NCBI RefSeq assembly: GCF_037041345.1
Contig: NZ_CP146287.1
Span: 995,501 to 1,059,500, forward strand
DNA from: Abiotrophia defectiva ATCC 49176
GTDB taxonomy: Bacteria; Bacillota; Bacilli; Lactobacillales; Aerococcaceae
DNA: 64,000 nucleotides
Direction: 5' to 3'
The position numbers and the translations under genes are program-made. A model generated the notes under the pieces. That model had not been told where the DNA came from, searched no databases, and worked only from the letters and a program-made list of their open reading frames with translations. Positions within the stretch are counted from its first letter, which is position 1; each line of letters begins with the position of its first letter. Positions 9,643 through 20,763 of this stretch are shown here, one piece after another.

Positions 9643-9699
9643 TGACACTTCTGAAGCCCTTATCTAAGCCCTTTGTTAGTCTTTTGGCCTTAAATCTGA

Positions 9700-9705
9700 T
9701 ATAAT
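9700..9705 (+). promoter_or_regulatory. -10 box before truB
   Basis: A perfect TATAAT lies 36 bases before the truB start. The possible -35 hexamers are poorly spaced (TTGTTA is 21 bases away), so only the -10 is claimed. Confidence 0.45.
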
Positions 9706-9740
9706 AAATCGTTATGAAATTTAAAGGAGCGTCGCACACT

Positions 9741-10670
9741 ATGTATCACGGAATCTTGGTAATCAATAAACCAGTTGGCATGACCAGTCACGATGTTGTC
9801 TTTAAATTACGCAAAATCCTCAGAACCAAACGCATTGGTCACACCGGTACTTTGGATCCTAACGTGGCGGGTGTCTTAGTCTGTTGTATTGGCCAAGCGA
9901 CGAAGTTAGTAGAAGACCTCATGGACGGCCAAAAGGGTTACCGGGGTGAAATCACCTTGGGATTTTCTACCGAGACGGAGGATGCCGATGGGGCGCCTGT
10001 CGAACATAAGCGACTTAAAGAGCCAGTGTCTGATGCCGCAATTGATGCCGCCATGGCGACTTTTCTAGGAGAGATTGTTCAGATTCCGCCTTATTACTCA
10101 GCCGTTAAAGTAGGCGGCAAGCGTCTCTATGAATATGCGCGTGCAGGTCAGCAAGTGGAACGTCCACGCCGAATAGCTCGGATTGACCGCTTTGAACGAC
10201 TAGGGGCTAGTGAATTCGACCCACATGAAGGCCTACAACGCTGGTCTTTTGATGTCCAATGTGGCAAGGGAACCTATGTTAGAACCCTAGCAGTTGATTT
10301 AGGAGCTAAGCTAGGCTATCCAAGTCACATGTCTCATCTGGTCCGTTATATGACGGGGGGCTATAGCTTGTCTCAGGCCCATAGCCTAGAAGAAGTAGCC
10401 CAAGCGGCAGATCAAGGGCGAGTTAGCCATATCCTAGTCCCACTGGATCAAGCAATCAACTTCTGCCCACACTACCACTTGCAAGATTCAGAGTGGACCA
10501 TAGTCAAGAATGGGCAGGTTGTGCCAAGCACTGCTTTCAACCTAGCTCTCAAAGAGGCTACCGCTTGCTACTACCAAGGCAAAGTTCGTGCCATTTACGG
10601 GCCGCATCCAAGCAAACCTGGTATGGTCAAGCCCTTGAAGATGTTTACCTATGAAGAGGAGTCACGATAG
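9741..10670 (+). CDS. truB: tRNA pseudouridine(55) synthase
   Basis: Makes pseudouridine 55 in the T loop of tRNAs. The product begins MYHGILVINKPVGMTSHDVV, the usual TruB N-terminus, and carries the catalytic Asp39 in GHTGTLDPN. The later VRCGKGTYVRTLAVDLG-type segment is present as VQCGKGTYVRTLAVDLG. The ATG at 9741 is chosen over 9714 because it aligns with the family and has AAAGGAG upstream, though at a long 11-base spacing. The length is 309 residues. The gene lies five bases before ribF, a standard Firmicutes pair. Confidence 0.94.
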   Translation: MYHGILVINKPVGMTSHDVVFKLRKILRTKRIGHTGTLDPNVAGVLVCCIGQATKLVEDLMDGQKGYRGEITLGFSTETEDADGAPVEHKRLKEPVSDAAIDAAMATFLGEIVQIPPYYSAVKVGGKRLYEYARAGQQVERPRRIARIDRFERLGASEFDPHEGLQRWSFDVQCGKGTYVRTLAVDLGAKLGYPSHMSHLVRYMTGGYSLSQAHSLEEVAQAADQGRVSHILVPLDQAINFCPHYHLQDSEWTIVKNGQVVPSTAFNLALKEATACYYQGKVRAIYGPHPSKPGMVKPLKMFTYEEESR

Positions 10671-10675
10671 ACAAC

Positions 10676-11623
10676 ATGGAAATTATTCGTATACACCATC
10701 CAAATCTTCCGCAACTTAAGGGGCCTATTGTCTTGGTTTTAGGATTCTTCGATGGCGTGCATCGGGGGCATCAGGCTGTCATTCAAGCTGGTCGCCGCGA
10801 AGCCGACCGTTTAGGCCTGCCTTTGGCGGTCATGACCTTCAACCAACATCCTAAAATCGTATACAGTCGGCTGACAGCAGCTGAGATGGATTACCTATCA
10901 GACTTAGACCGTAAGATGGAATTACTTGAAGCCAATCAGGTGGATATGGTCTTCTTAGTCGATTTTACCTATCCCTTTGGCTCCCAATCTCCTCAAGCTT
11001 TTGTTGAAAAATACATTGTCGGCCTTAAGGCTCAGGTAGTGGTAGCGGGTTTTGACTATACTTATGGTCCAAAAGAAGAAGCCAACATGTCCACCTTACC
11101 GCAACACGCAGCTGATCGCTTCCATATTATTGAAGTGCCTGAACTTGTGCTTAATCAAGAAAAAATCGGCTCGACACCCATTCGGGAACTCTTGCGAGAA
11201 GGAAAAATCGATGAGGCCAATTTGGCTCTAGGCTATGTCTATGAGACCAGCGGTGTGGTCGTTCATGGTGAGAAGCGAGGACGAACCATCGGCTTCCCAA
11301 CGGCTAATATTCGTCCCAAAGCTGGCCAAGTCCAACCAGGGCCGGGCATCTATGTAGTCGAGATTCAAGTTAACGGCATTTGGCATCAAGGCATGGCTTC
11401 GATTGGCTATAATGTGACCTTTGAGACGGATACAGGTCTGACCTGTGAAGTGCATATTTTTAACTTCAACCAACTCATTTATGGTGAAACTGTCAAGGTT
11501 CGTTGGCACCACTATCTACGTGGCGAAGTTAAGTTTGAATCAGTGCAAGGCCTTATTCAACAACTGCAGACTGACCAAGCAGCCTCACAAGCTTACTTTC
11601 AGCAAATTAAGAAGGAGGGTTAG
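10676..11623 (+). CDS. ribF: bifunctional riboflavin kinase / FAD synthetase
   Basis: Converts riboflavin to FMN and then FAD. The N-terminal nucleotidyltransferase domain shows LGFFDGVHRGHQ (about 23-34) and an IGSTPIRELLREG segment. The C-terminal riboflavin kinase domain begins near residue 185 and contains GRTIGFPTANI. The length, 315 residues, is typical. It lies between truB and hemW in the same direction, with gaps of five and one bases, so truB-ribF-hemW is probably one transcript. Confidence 0.95.
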   Translation: MEIIRIHHPNLPQLKGPIVLVLGFFDGVHRGHQAVIQAGRREADRLGLPLAVMTFNQHPKIVYSRLTAAEMDYLSDLDRKMELLEANQVDMVFLVDFTYPFGSQSPQAFVEKYIVGLKAQVVVAGFDYTYGPKEEANMSTLPQHAADRFHIIEVPELVLNQEKIGSTPIRELLREGKIDEANLALGYVYETSGVVVHGEKRGRTIGFPTANIRPKAGQVQPGPGIYVVEIQVNGIWHQGMASIGYNVTFETDTGLTCEVHIFNFNQLIYGETVKVRWHHYLRGEVKFESVQGLIQQLQTDQAASQAYFQQIKKEG

Positions 11624-11624
11624 C

Positions 11625-12797
11625 ATGCAAGCCAAGGCCGCCTATATACATATTCCTTTCTGCAAGAAAATTTGCCATTATTGTGCCTTTAATAAGTTTT
11701 TCTATGATGGCCAACCAGTCGGGGATTACCTGGCCGCCTTGGACCAGGAAATGGCTGCCTATGGCCTCGATCAGACGCAGCCCCTGGACACCCTCTATAT
11801 TGGGGGCGGGACCCCAAGTTGCTTGTCTTTGTCTGAGTTAGACTATTTGCTAGCCTCTATTCACCGGCGCTTGCCACTAACGGACAAGACCGAATTTTCT
11901 TTTGAGATTAACCCAGGTGAACTTAGCATAGAAAAATGTCGTCTGCTCAAAGACCAAGGAGTCAACCGTATTAGCATGGGAGTCCAGACCTTCAATGACC
12001 GACTACTGCGTAAAATTGGACGTAACCATCGGGAAAAGCAAATCTACCAATCCATCGACTGGTTTCGCCAGGTAGGCTTTGAAAATCTCAGTATTGATTT
12101 GATTTTTCGTTTGCCAGAACAGACTTTAGCAGACTTCGATGAGAGTTTGACCAAGGCCTTATCTTTGGATTTGCCTCATTATTCCCTTTACTCTCTGATT
12201 ATTGAGAATCAGACGGTCTTCCAGCAACTCATGCGCCAGGGCAAGTTGCCCCTGCCTAGCGAGGATGTAGATGCTGATATGTTTCAATTGGCCATCGACC
12301 GGCTTAAGGAAGCAGGCATTAACCAGTACGAAGTCTCCAACTTCGCCAAACCAGGCTATGAATCGCAACACAATCTAGGTTACTGGCGTTATACGCCTTA
12401 CTATGGTTTTGGTGCGGGTGCCCATGGTTTCCTAGATGGGACGCGTTATTACAATCACGGGCCCGTTCACCATTATCTTAAACAATTAAGAGCCGGAAAT
12501 AAGCCCATTATTGACGCCAGTCCCCTGGACTTAGTTGATCAGATGGAAGAATTTCTCTTCTTGGCCTTGCGGACCACGCAAGGGGTCTGCCTGACAGACT
12601 TCCAAACACGTTTTGGCCATCGGGCGGAAGTCTTGTTTGCTGATTTCTTCAGACAGCAAGCTGAGCGTGGACTTTTAATAGAAGAAAGTGACCGTATTTA
12701 TTTAACTACTAGGGGCCTTTTCCTAGCAGATTTAGTCTTTCGGGATTTGATCGGTTGGCTCAAGGAAAGACCGCAAATAATGAATAAGGAGGATTAA
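11625..12797 (+). CDS. hemW: HemW-like radical SAM protein
   Basis: Radical SAM protein of the HemW/CPDH family; HemW members act as heme chaperones. The Fe-S ligands are C13, C17 and C20 in HIPFCKKICHYCAF, with no Cys immediately after the last ligand. A GGGTPS loop follows, and the C-terminal HemW domain with GFGAGAHGF is present. The ATG at 11625 is used because AAGGAGGG sits in front of it and the frame upstream runs through ribF. The 390-residue length fits. No heme biosynthesis genes are in the window, so the functional label is by family only. Confidence 0.85.
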   Translation: MQAKAAYIHIPFCKKICHYCAFNKFFYDGQPVGDYLAALDQEMAAYGLDQTQPLDTLYIGGGTPSCLSLSELDYLLASIHRRLPLTDKTEFSFEINPGELSIEKCRLLKDQGVNRISMGVQTFNDRLLRKIGRNHREKQIYQSIDWFRQVGFENLSIDLIFRLPEQTLADFDESLTKALSLDLPHYSLYSLIIENQTVFQQLMRQGKLPLPSEDVDADMFQLAIDRLKEAGINQYEVSNFAKPGYESQHNLGYWRYTPYYGFGAGAHGFLDGTRYYNHGPVHHYLKQLRAGNKPIIDASPLDLVDQMEEFLFLALRTTQGVCLTDFQTRFGHRAEVLFADFFRQQAERGLLIEESDRIYLTTRGLFLADLVFRDLIGWLKERPQIMNKED

Positions 12798-12800
12798 TTG

Positions 12801-13670
12801 ATGAATCGTAAATTTTTGAAAAATTTCTTTTTAGTGGTTTTAGGGAGTTTAATCTTTGCCTACTCCATTAATTTGTTACTCGTGCCTAACCATATGGGGG
12901 AGGGCGGCGTGACCGGGGTCACATTGCTACTCAAGTATACGCTAGGTTGGGATAACGCCATCACTTACTGGATCATCAACGTGGTCCTCTTAATTATTGG
13001 TTGGCGTTATCTAGAGCGGGAAACCCTCTATTTGACCATTGTATCGGTTATGTGTATTTCCATCTTTCAGAAGATTCTGCCTTCCACAGGCTTTATCCCT
13101 GAAAATTCCATGATTATTCCTCTTATGGCAGGTGCCATGATTGGGGTAGGGCTTGGTTTGGTCTTCCTAGGCGGCGGGACCACTGCTGGGGCTGACATTA
13201 TCGTGATGATTCTCAATAAATATTTTGGGATTAACACCTCTGCTGGTTTCCTCATGATTGATACGGTCGTTGTACTTTCAACTTCCTTTGTTATCGGCTT
13301 AGAGAAGACAGTCTTAACCTTAGCCATGCTGGTTGTCTTTACCCGCATCATGAACTTCATCTTAGAAGGTTTCAACCCTAAGAAGTCCGTTACCATCATC
13401 TCTAAAGAATCGGATAAAGTGGCGCAGGCTATTTCTCAACGCATTCAGCGTGGGATTACCATCCTCAAAGGGGAAGGTTACTACACCCGCAATGAGAAAG
13501 ATGTCCTCTTCATCGTGGTTAGCCGTAACCAGATCCTGGCTCTGCAACGGACGGTGCTTGAGATTGATCCAACTGCCTTTATGATTATCTCCAATGTCCA
13601 ACAAGTACACGGGGAAGGCTTCTCCTTCTATCTAGATGCTGAGACTGGCCAACAGATTCCTCATCGCTAA
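12801..13670 (+). CDS. YitT family membrane protein (DUF161/DUF2179)
   Basis: Integral membrane protein of the YitT family, of uncertain function. About five to six hydrophobic segments occupy residues 8-175, including the Gly-rich GVGLGLVFLGGGTTAGADI stretch, typical of the DUF161 repeats. A cytoplasmic DUF2179 domain (about 205-285, with GITILKGEGYYTRNEKDVLF) follows. AAGGAGG precedes; the ATG at 12801 is preferred to the TTG at 12798. It overlaps almost directly with hemW (three bases apart) and ends with a terminator. Confidence 0.85.
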   Translation: MNRKFLKNFFLVVLGSLIFAYSINLLLVPNHMGEGGVTGVTLLLKYTLGWDNAITYWIINVVLLIIGWRYLERETLYLTIVSVMCISIFQKILPSTGFIPENSMIIPLMAGAMIGVGLGLVFLGGGTTAGADIIVMILNKYFGINTSAGFLMIDTVVVLSTSFVIGLEKTVLTLAMLVVFTRIMNFILEGFNPKKSVTIISKESDKVAQAISQRIQRGITILKGEGYYTRNEKDVLFIVVSRNQILALQRTVLEIDPTAFMIISNVQQVHGEGFSFYLDAETGQQIPHR

Positions 13671-13679
13671 AAAGCTTAT

Positions 13680-13712
13680 AAACTCGCGCTTTTAACTAGT
13701 GCGAGTTTTTAT
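13680..13712 (+). terminator. terminator after the YitT-family gene
   Basis: AAACTCGC (13680-13687) pairs with GCGAGTTT (13701-13708), followed by Ts. It separates the truB-ribF-hemW-yitT unit from the heat-shock operon. Confidence 0.85.
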
Positions 13713-13723
13713 TCTGAGCGAAA

Positions 13724-13750
13724 TTAGCACTCTAACAAAAAGAGTGCTAA
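13724..13750. promoter_or_regulatory. CIRCE operator 1 (HrcA site)
   Basis: Perfect CIRCE: TTAGCACTC-N9-GAGTGCTAA. It lies just upstream of the -35 box of the hrcA promoter. HrcA repressor binds this inverted repeat. Confidence 0.97.
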
Positions 13751-13768
13751 AATTTATGTCCAAAAGGG

Positions 13769-13797
13769 TTGACAGGGGGTAAAATAGGGTGTATACT
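13769..13797 (+). promoter_or_regulatory. promoter of the hrcA-grpE-dnaK-dnaJ operon
   Basis: TTGACA at 13769-13774, 17-base spacer, TATACT at 13792-13797. It is flanked on both sides by CIRCE elements. Confidence 0.9.
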
Positions 13798-13801
13798 AGC
13801 A

Positions 13802-13828
13802 TTAGCACTTGAGGTAAAAGAGTGCTAA
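13802..13828. promoter_or_regulatory. CIRCE operator 2 (HrcA site)
   Basis: TTAGCACTT-N9-GAGTGCTAA, one mismatch from the consensus. It lies immediately downstream of the -10 box and would overlap the start of the transcript. Confidence 0.95.
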
Positions 13829-13844
13829 AAAAGAGGTGAGAACA

Positions 13845-14834
13845 ATGTTAACAGCTAGGCAACAACAAATTTTACAGTTGATTGTGCAGCTGTATGGCCA
13901 GTATGAAGAACCGATTGGGTCTAAGACCCTGCTTCAGAAGAGTCTATTGGATGTCTCACCGGCAACCGTACGAAACGATATGTTGGCACTTGAGCGCATT
14001 GGCTATCTCAAGAAGGCTCATTCTTCTAGTGGACGGATTCCATCCTTTGATGGCTACCGCTACTATGTAGATCAACTGATTGAGGATCAAGCAGATATTC
14101 AAATGGCCAAGCAAGATAGTGAGGTAATTCAATCTATCTTCCGAGATCGCCATTTTGACGCCATGCAGCACGCCCAATTGGCGGCTGATATCTTAGTCTC
14201 CTTGACTGGCTATACGGCCGTCGTTTTGGGAGAATCCAAGGAACAATATCATTTAAGTGAGTTCCGCTTGATACAACTCAGCGAGAGTCGGATTGTCGCC
14301 ATTGTCTTGACTGACAAGGGAAGTGTTGAAAGTGATCTAGTAGATTTACCACGATCCTTAAGTCGAGAGGACTTGGGTCGTTTGACTCAAGCTATCAACC
14401 AGGAAATTGTTGGCTTATCCTTACTAGAAGCTCAGCAACGACTTAAATTGACCTTGCCACTCTTGATGCAGCGCTTAGTTGGCTTCCAAGTCGACTTTTC
14501 GTCAGTTATCACCAAATTAATGCGCCATTTGAAGGGGCGTAGTTACTATGTCAGTGGTAAGAATAACTTATTCGATTCAGTAGAAGTGTCAGATTACAAG
14601 CGACTCTTCAACCTAATCGATGGGTCAGCAGAAATGTTCCAACTACTTGAAGCCAAGCAAGGCTTAGCAGTTGAACTGGGATTGGGAGGCCTAGCAGACG
14701 TCAGTCTAGTGACCTCATCCTATCAGTATCAAGCACAACAGGTCATCATCGGCCTAGTTGGTCCCGCTACTATGCCTTACCAGCGTGTACTGGGCTTGAT
14801 GCATCACATCACGCATGAACTGGCCCATTATTAA
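13845..14834 (+). CDS. hrcA: heat-inducible transcription repressor HrcA
   Basis: Repressor of class I heat-shock genes, binding CIRCE. The N-terminal winged helix begins MLTARQQQILQLIV and includes GSKTLLQ and SPATVRNDM, with the GRIPS(F)DGYRYYVD motif after it. The GAF-like middle and C-terminal regions complete 329 residues. The ATG at 13845 follows AAGAGGTGA, which the in-frame GTG at 13836 would overlap. It is the first gene of the operon and is preceded by two CIRCE sites, so it is autoregulated. Confidence 0.97.
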   Translation: MLTARQQQILQLIVQLYGQYEEPIGSKTLLQKSLLDVSPATVRNDMLALERIGYLKKAHSSSGRIPSFDGYRYYVDQLIEDQADIQMAKQDSEVIQSIFRDRHFDAMQHAQLAADILVSLTGYTAVVLGESKEQYHLSEFRLIQLSESRIVAIVLTDKGSVESDLVDLPRSLSREDLGRLTQAINQEIVGLSLLEAQQRLKLTLPLLMQRLVGFQVDFSSVITKLMRHLKGRSYYVSGKNNLFDSVEVSDYKRLFNLIDGSAEMFQLLEAKQGLAVELGLGGLADVSLVTSSYQYQAQQVIIGLVGPATMPYQRVLGLMHHITHELAHY

Positions 14835-14878
14835 GTAGCCACACCCAGAATTACCAAACCCTTAAAGGAGGCGATTAC

Positions 14879-15475
14879 GTGTCAAACACAGAAAAAGAAG
14901 TGCTCAAGCAAGACACGCCTGTTCAAGATGAAATGCTTGATAAGATTCAAGACAGTGCTGATCAAGAAGAGGTTCAAGTTGATCAATCAAGCCAGAGCCT
15001 AGATCAAGCCATTGAAGAAGCGGAAGATCAAGTGAGTCAACTAGAGGCAGAAAAAGAGGCCTTATCTGACCAACTCTTACGCTTGCAAGCAGAAATCCAG
15101 AACATGCGACGCATTAACCAACGTGAACGCCAAGATGCAGCAAAATATCGCTCGCAAAGCTTGGCTAGCCATCTCTTAGATGTAGCTGATAACTTGGAAC
15201 GCGCCTTAGCAACCCCAGCTGAGTCTGAAGATGCCAAAGCCATCCATAAGGGCATCGAGATGGTTTACAAGCAGTTCCAACAAGCCTTTGAAAAAGAAGG
15301 CATTAGCGTTATTGACCCATTGAACCAAGCCTTTGATCCTAATTTCCATCAGGCAGTTAGTATGATGCCTGCAGGCGAGGGTCAGGAAGCTGATACCGTC
15401 ATTAATGTCTTGCAAAAAGGCTATATGCTACAAGACCGGGTCTTAAGACCTGCCATGGTCATTGTCGCTCAGTAA
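14879..15475 (+). CDS. grpE: nucleotide exchange factor GrpE
   Basis: Exchanges ADP for ATP on DnaK. The first 70 residues are acidic and Gln-rich, followed by a coiled coil (about 40-90) and the beta-domain with LLDVADNLERAL and the C-terminal VLQKGYMLQDRVLRPAMVIV signature. The start is GTG at 14879 with AAAGGAGGCG at good spacing; no ATG fits. The protein has 198 residues. It sits between hrcA and dnaK as usual. Confidence 0.96.
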   Translation: MSNTEKEVLKQDTPVQDEMLDKIQDSADQEEVQVDQSSQSLDQAIEEAEDQVSQLEAEKEALSDQLLRLQAEIQNMRRINQRERQDAAKYRSQSLASHLLDVADNLERALATPAESEDAKAIHKGIEMVYKQFQQAFEKEGISVIDPLNQAFDPNFHQAVSMMPAGEGQEADTVINVLQKGYMLQDRVLRPAMVIVAQ

Positions 15476-17365
<1,890 letters not shown>

Positions 17366-17377
17366 TATAAGAGGTAA

Positions 17378-17414
17378 GGAACAACGCCAGAGCTTGTCTT
17401 TGGCGTTTCCTTTC
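17378..17414 (+). terminator. hairpin between dnaK and dnaJ
   Basis: GGAACAACGCCAGAG and CTTTGGCGTTTCC form a stem with a two-base bulge. A T-rich tail (TTTCT) is short, so it could be a partial terminator or an mRNA-processing/stability hairpin that lowers dnaJ output relative to dnaK. Confidence 0.55.
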
Positions 17415-17463
17415 TAATCTAACTGTGTCATAAGCCCTAGGGCTTGAAAAAAGGAGTGGGAAA

Positions 17464-18621
17464 ATGGCAGATAAACGTGATTACTACGACGTCCTAGGGG
17501 TCTCTCGAGACGCTAGTGACGCCGAAATCAAGAAAGCCTATCGTAAACTATCCAAACAATATCACCCAGACATTAACAAGGAAGCAGACGCAGCCGATAA
17601 ATTTAAGGAAATTACCGAAGCTTACGAGGTCCTAAGTGACGCTGATAAGCGCTCTATGTACGACCAATATGGTCACGCAGCCACCGACGGCTCCTATGGT
17701 GCCGGTGGTTTCGGTGGTGGCGGTTTTGGTGGCTTCAGCGGTGGAGGATTTAGTGGCTTTGAAGATATCTTCGAGTCCTTCTTCGGTGGCGGTATGGGCG
17801 GTGCCGGTTCTGCAAGAGCCAATGCAGCACGTCGGGGTGATGATCTCCAATACCGGGTTAAACTCAAATTCGAGGAAGCCATTTTTGGTAAGGAAGTCAC
17901 CATCACCTATAATCGTAAGCAAGAATGTCATACCTGTCATGGTTCAGGTGCCAAGGAAGGAACCGATCCGGTGACCTGTCACAAGTGTCATGGTTCTGGG
18001 GTTATCAACGTTCAGCGTAACACTCCATTTGGTGCCATGATGTCTCAGGCAACCTGTGATGTCTGTCGCGGGACGGGTAAAGAAATCAAGGAAAAATGTA
18101 CGACCTGCCACGGTGCTGGAACAGAAACCCAACAGCATTCGGTCAAAGTCACGGTCCCTGCAGGGGTAGAGGACAACCAACAAATGCGAGTATCTGGTCA
18201 AGGTGAAGCCGGAACTAATGGCGGACCGTACGGCGATCTCTATGTGGTCTTCCAGGTCGAAGAGAGTGACATCTTTGAACGTGAAGGTACCGAAATCTTC
18301 TACGAACTGCCTATCAGCTTTAGCCAGGCAGCCCTAGGGGATGAAGTCAAGGTACCAACTGTTCATGGTAACGTTAAACTTAAAATCCCGGCAGGTACCC
18401 AAACTGGTACCACCTTCCGACTACGTGAGAAGGGAGCACCAAGCCTTCGCGGTGGCCGCAATGGGGATCAACACGTGTCCGTCAAAGTCGTGACGCCTAA
18501 GCGATTAACAGATCGTCAAAAGGATCTCTTCAAGCAACTGGCTGAATCTAGCGGCGAATCTGTCAAGGGCCATGAAGGTGGCTTCTTCGATAAGATGAAG
18601 GATATGTTTGAAGGCAAATAA
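17464..18621 (+). CDS. dnaJ: chaperone protein DnaJ (Hsp40)
   Basis: Type I Hsp40 that stimulates DnaK ATPase. It has the J domain with HPD at residues 34-36, a Gly/Phe-rich linker (about 75-115), four zinc-binding repeats ([32 protein letters not shown]) and the two C-terminal beta-sandwich domains. The length is 385 residues. AAGGAGTGGG precedes the ATG. It is the last gene of the hrcA operon, followed by a terminator. Confidence 0.98.
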   Translation: MADKRDYYDVLGVSRDASDAEIKKAYRKLSKQYHPDINKEADAADKFKEITEAYEVLSDADKRSMYDQYGHAATDGSYGAGGFGGGGFGGFSGGGFSGFEDIFESFFGGGMGGAGSARANAARRGDDLQYRVKLKFEEAIFGKEVTITYNRKQECHTCHGSGAKEGTDPVTCHKCHGSGVINVQRNTPFGAMMSQATCDVCRGTGKEIKEKCTTCHGAGTETQQHSVKVTVPAGVEDNQQMRVSGQGEAGTNGGPYGDLYVVFQVEESDIFEREGTEIFYELPISFSQAALGDEVKVPTVHGNVKLKIPAGTQTGTTFRLREKGAPSLRGGRNGDQHVSVKVVTPKRLTDRQKDLFKQLAESSGESVKGHEGGFFDKMKDMFEGK

Positions 18622-18625
18622 GATG

Positions 18626-18652
18626 AAAGGCTGGAATCTTCCAGCCTTTTTC
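18626..18652 (+). terminator. terminator of the dnaK operon
   Basis: AAAGGCTGGAA (18626-18636) and TTCCAGCCTTT (18639-18649) with a short loop, ending in Ts. Confidence 0.85.
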
Positions 18653-18709
18653 ATTGTAATTTAGTCAGCATTCCCTGGCTTAACCCTAGTCTTAGAGCCA
18701 AAAATTTGG

Positions 18710-18744
18710 TACAATAGACCAGTGTATTAGTGCCAGATGGCACT
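18710..18744 (+). promoter_or_regulatory. -10 box and leader hairpin before lepA
   Basis: TACAAT at 18710-18715 is a probable -10, without a clear -35. Downstream, AGTGCC-AGAT-GGCACT (18729-18744) is a perfect small hairpin in the 5' untranslated region. No T-run follows it, so it is not a terminator. Confidence 0.4.
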
Positions 18745-18779
18745 CCTATCTAGATAAATCTGAACGAAAGAGGAAGCCT

Positions 18780-20612
18780 ATGAATCCACAAGAATTACAA
18801 GCACTCCGAGCCCGACAGGAGAAAATTCGCAACTTCTCCATTATCGCTCATATTGACCATGGTAAGTCCACTCTGGCTGACCGTATTCTGCAATTGACAG
18901 AGACGGTTTCAGACCGGGAAATGCAGGACCAACTCTTGGACTCCATGGACTTGGAGCGGGAGCGAGGCATTACCATTAAACTTAACGCTGTTGAACTGAC
19001 CTATAAGGCTCAGGATGGGGAAGAGTATATCTTCCACCTAATTGATACCCCAGGGCACGTGGACTTTACCTATGAGGTATCACGTTCACTGGCAGCCTGT
19101 GAAGGAGCCATTTTGGTCGTCGATGCCGCCCAGGGGATTGAAGCTCAGACTCTGGCCAACGTTTATTTGGCTTTAGATAACGACTTAGAAATTCTGCCGG
19201 TCATTAACAAGATTGACTTACCAGCCGCTGATCCTGAGCGTGTTCAGGTTGAAATTGAAGATGTCATTGGCATTGACGCAAGTGAGGCCGTTTTCGCCTC
19301 AGCTAAATCCGGGATTGGGATTGACCAAATCCTGGAGCAAATTGTCCACAAGGTACCGGCCCCTCCAGGTGACTTAGAAGCGCCACTACAAGCCTTGATT
19401 TTCGACTCTGTCTACGATTCCTATCGCGGTGTTGTCTTGAATATCCGGGTCATTAACGGTGTCGTGAAACCTGGCGACAAGATTCGTTTGATGTCCAACG
19501 GCAAAGAATTCGATGTAGTGGAAGTCGGGGTCTTCAGTCCTAAGCCAGTCCAACGCGACTATCTCATGGTAGGGGATGTGGGCTATATCACGGCTTCCAT
19601 TAAGACCATTCAAGATACGCGAGTAGGGGATACCATTACCTTGGCCAACAATCCGGCCCAAGAACCCCTAGACGGCTACCGTAAGCTTAATCCCATGGTC
19701 TATTGCGGTCTCTATCCAGTCGAGTCTAACGACTATAATGATTTGCGGGATGCCTTGGAAAAACTCCAACTCAATGACGCGGCCTTACAATTTGAGCCTG
19801 AAACTTCGCAAGCCCTAGGCTTTGGCTTCCGTACGGGTTTCTTAGGCTTGCTGCACATGGACGTTATTCAGGAACGTCTGGAACGTGAGTTCGACATCAA
19901 CCTCATAACCACAGCGCCTTCGGTTATTTACAAGGTCAAAAAGACCAATGGCGAGGAAATCATCGTGGATAACCCGTCCGCTATGCCAGACCAAACCGTC
20001 ATCGATGAAATCTACGAGCCCTACGTTAAGGCCTCCATTATGGTGCCTAATGAATATGTTGGCGCAGTCATGGACATCGGCCAACGTAAGCGGGGTAACT
20101 TCATTACCATGGATTATCTGGATGATTACCGGGTCAATGTGGTCTATGAGTTACCATTGTCAGAAATCATCTATGACTTCTTCGATAAGCTCAAATCCAA
20201 TACCAAAGGCTATGCATCCCTTGACTACGAATTAATTGGCTACAAACCATCTAACCTAGTTAAGATGGATATCCTGCTCAATGGCGACCTGATTGACGCC
20301 TTCTCCATGATTGTCCACAAGGACTTTGCTTACGGTCGTGGCCGTGAATTAGTAGAAAAACTTCGTGGCATCATCCCACGACAACTCTTCGAAGTGCCTG
20401 TTCAGGCTGCTATCGGTAATAAGATTCTAGCGCGTACCACCATTAAGGCCTTGCGTAAAGACGTAACGGCTAAACTCTACGGTGGGGACGTCAGCCGCCG
20501 TAAAAAGCTCCTCGAGAAACAAAAAGAGGGGAAAAAGCGGATGAAACAAATTGGGACCGTGGAAGTCCCACAAGAAGCCTTCATGGCTGTCCTTCAAATG
20601 GACGAAGATTAA
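18780..20612 (+). CDS. lepA: elongation factor 4 (LepA)
   Basis: Ribosome-bound GTPase related to EF-G that has been linked to ribosome assembly and back-translocation. G1 is AHIDHGKS near residues 22-29, then DTPGHVDF and NKIDLP. Domains II, III and V follow, with the LepA-specific C-terminal region ([39 protein letters not shown]). It has 610 residues. GAAAGAGGAAG precedes the ATG. It is monocistronic, with a terminator after it. Confidence 0.97.
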   Translation: MNPQELQALRARQEKIRNFSIIAHIDHGKSTLADRILQLTETVSDREMQDQLLDSMDLERERGITIKLNAVELTYKAQDGEEYIFHLIDTPGHVDFTYEVSRSLAACEGAILVVDAAQGIEAQTLANVYLALDNDLEILPVINKIDLPAADPERVQVEIEDVIGIDASEAVFASAKSGIGIDQILEQIVHKVPAPPGDLEAPLQALIFDSVYDSYRGVVLNIRVINGVVKPGDKIRLMSNGKEFDVVEVGVFSPKPVQRDYLMVGDVGYITASIKTIQDTRVGDTITLANNPAQEPLDGYRKLNPMVYCGLYPVESNDYNDLRDALEKLQLNDAALQFEPETSQALGFGFRTGFLGLLHMDVIQERLEREFDINLITTAPSVIYKVKKTNGEEIIVDNPSAMPDQTVIDEIYEPYVKASIMVPNEYVGAVMDIGQRKRGNFITMDYLDDYRVNVVYELPLSEIIYDFFDKLKSNTKGYASLDYELIGYKPSNLVKMDILLNGDLIDAFSMIVHKDFAYGRGRELVEKLRGIIPRQLFEVPVQAAIGNKILARTTIKALRKDVTAKLYGGDVSRRKKLLEKQKEGKKRMKQIGTVEVPQEAFMAVLQMDED

Positions 20613-20623
20613 TATCTATCAAG

Positions 20624-20652
20624 CTCCCAGCCAGTATGGTGGGAGTTTTTTT
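20624..20652 (+). terminator. terminator after lepA
   Basis: CTCCCA (20624-20629) pairs with TGGGAG (20640-20645), with an inner CCA/TGG extension, followed by a T-run. Confidence 0.85.
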
Positions 20653-20687
20653 GTATAAACAGAAGGTCAAAATAATTAAGTAATCGC

Positions 20688-20716
20688 TTGCAATCACCTA
20701 AGAAAAGGTTTACAAT
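20688..20716 (+). promoter_or_regulatory. promoter of the zinc alcohol dehydrogenase gene
   Basis: TTGCAA at 20688-20693, 17-base spacer, TACAAT at 20711-20716. Confidence 0.7.
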
Positions 20717-20722
20717 ATAAGT

Positions 20723-20747
20723 GTAGTATATTTCACAAATTTCACAA
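20723..20747. promoter_or_regulatory. putative Rex or CRP/FNR-type operator with TTTCACAA half-sites
   Basis: Two TTTCACAA half-sites (20731-20738 and 20740-20747) stand as a direct repeat just after the -10 box. The first, together with the weak left arm GTGTAG before TATA, resembles the Rex inverted repeat TTGTGAA-N4-TTCACAA. Similar motifs occur before adhE and pflB. The position overlaps the expected transcription start, which suits a repressor. Confidence 0.45.
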
Positions 20748-20763
20748 TAAGGAGGAGTCTACT

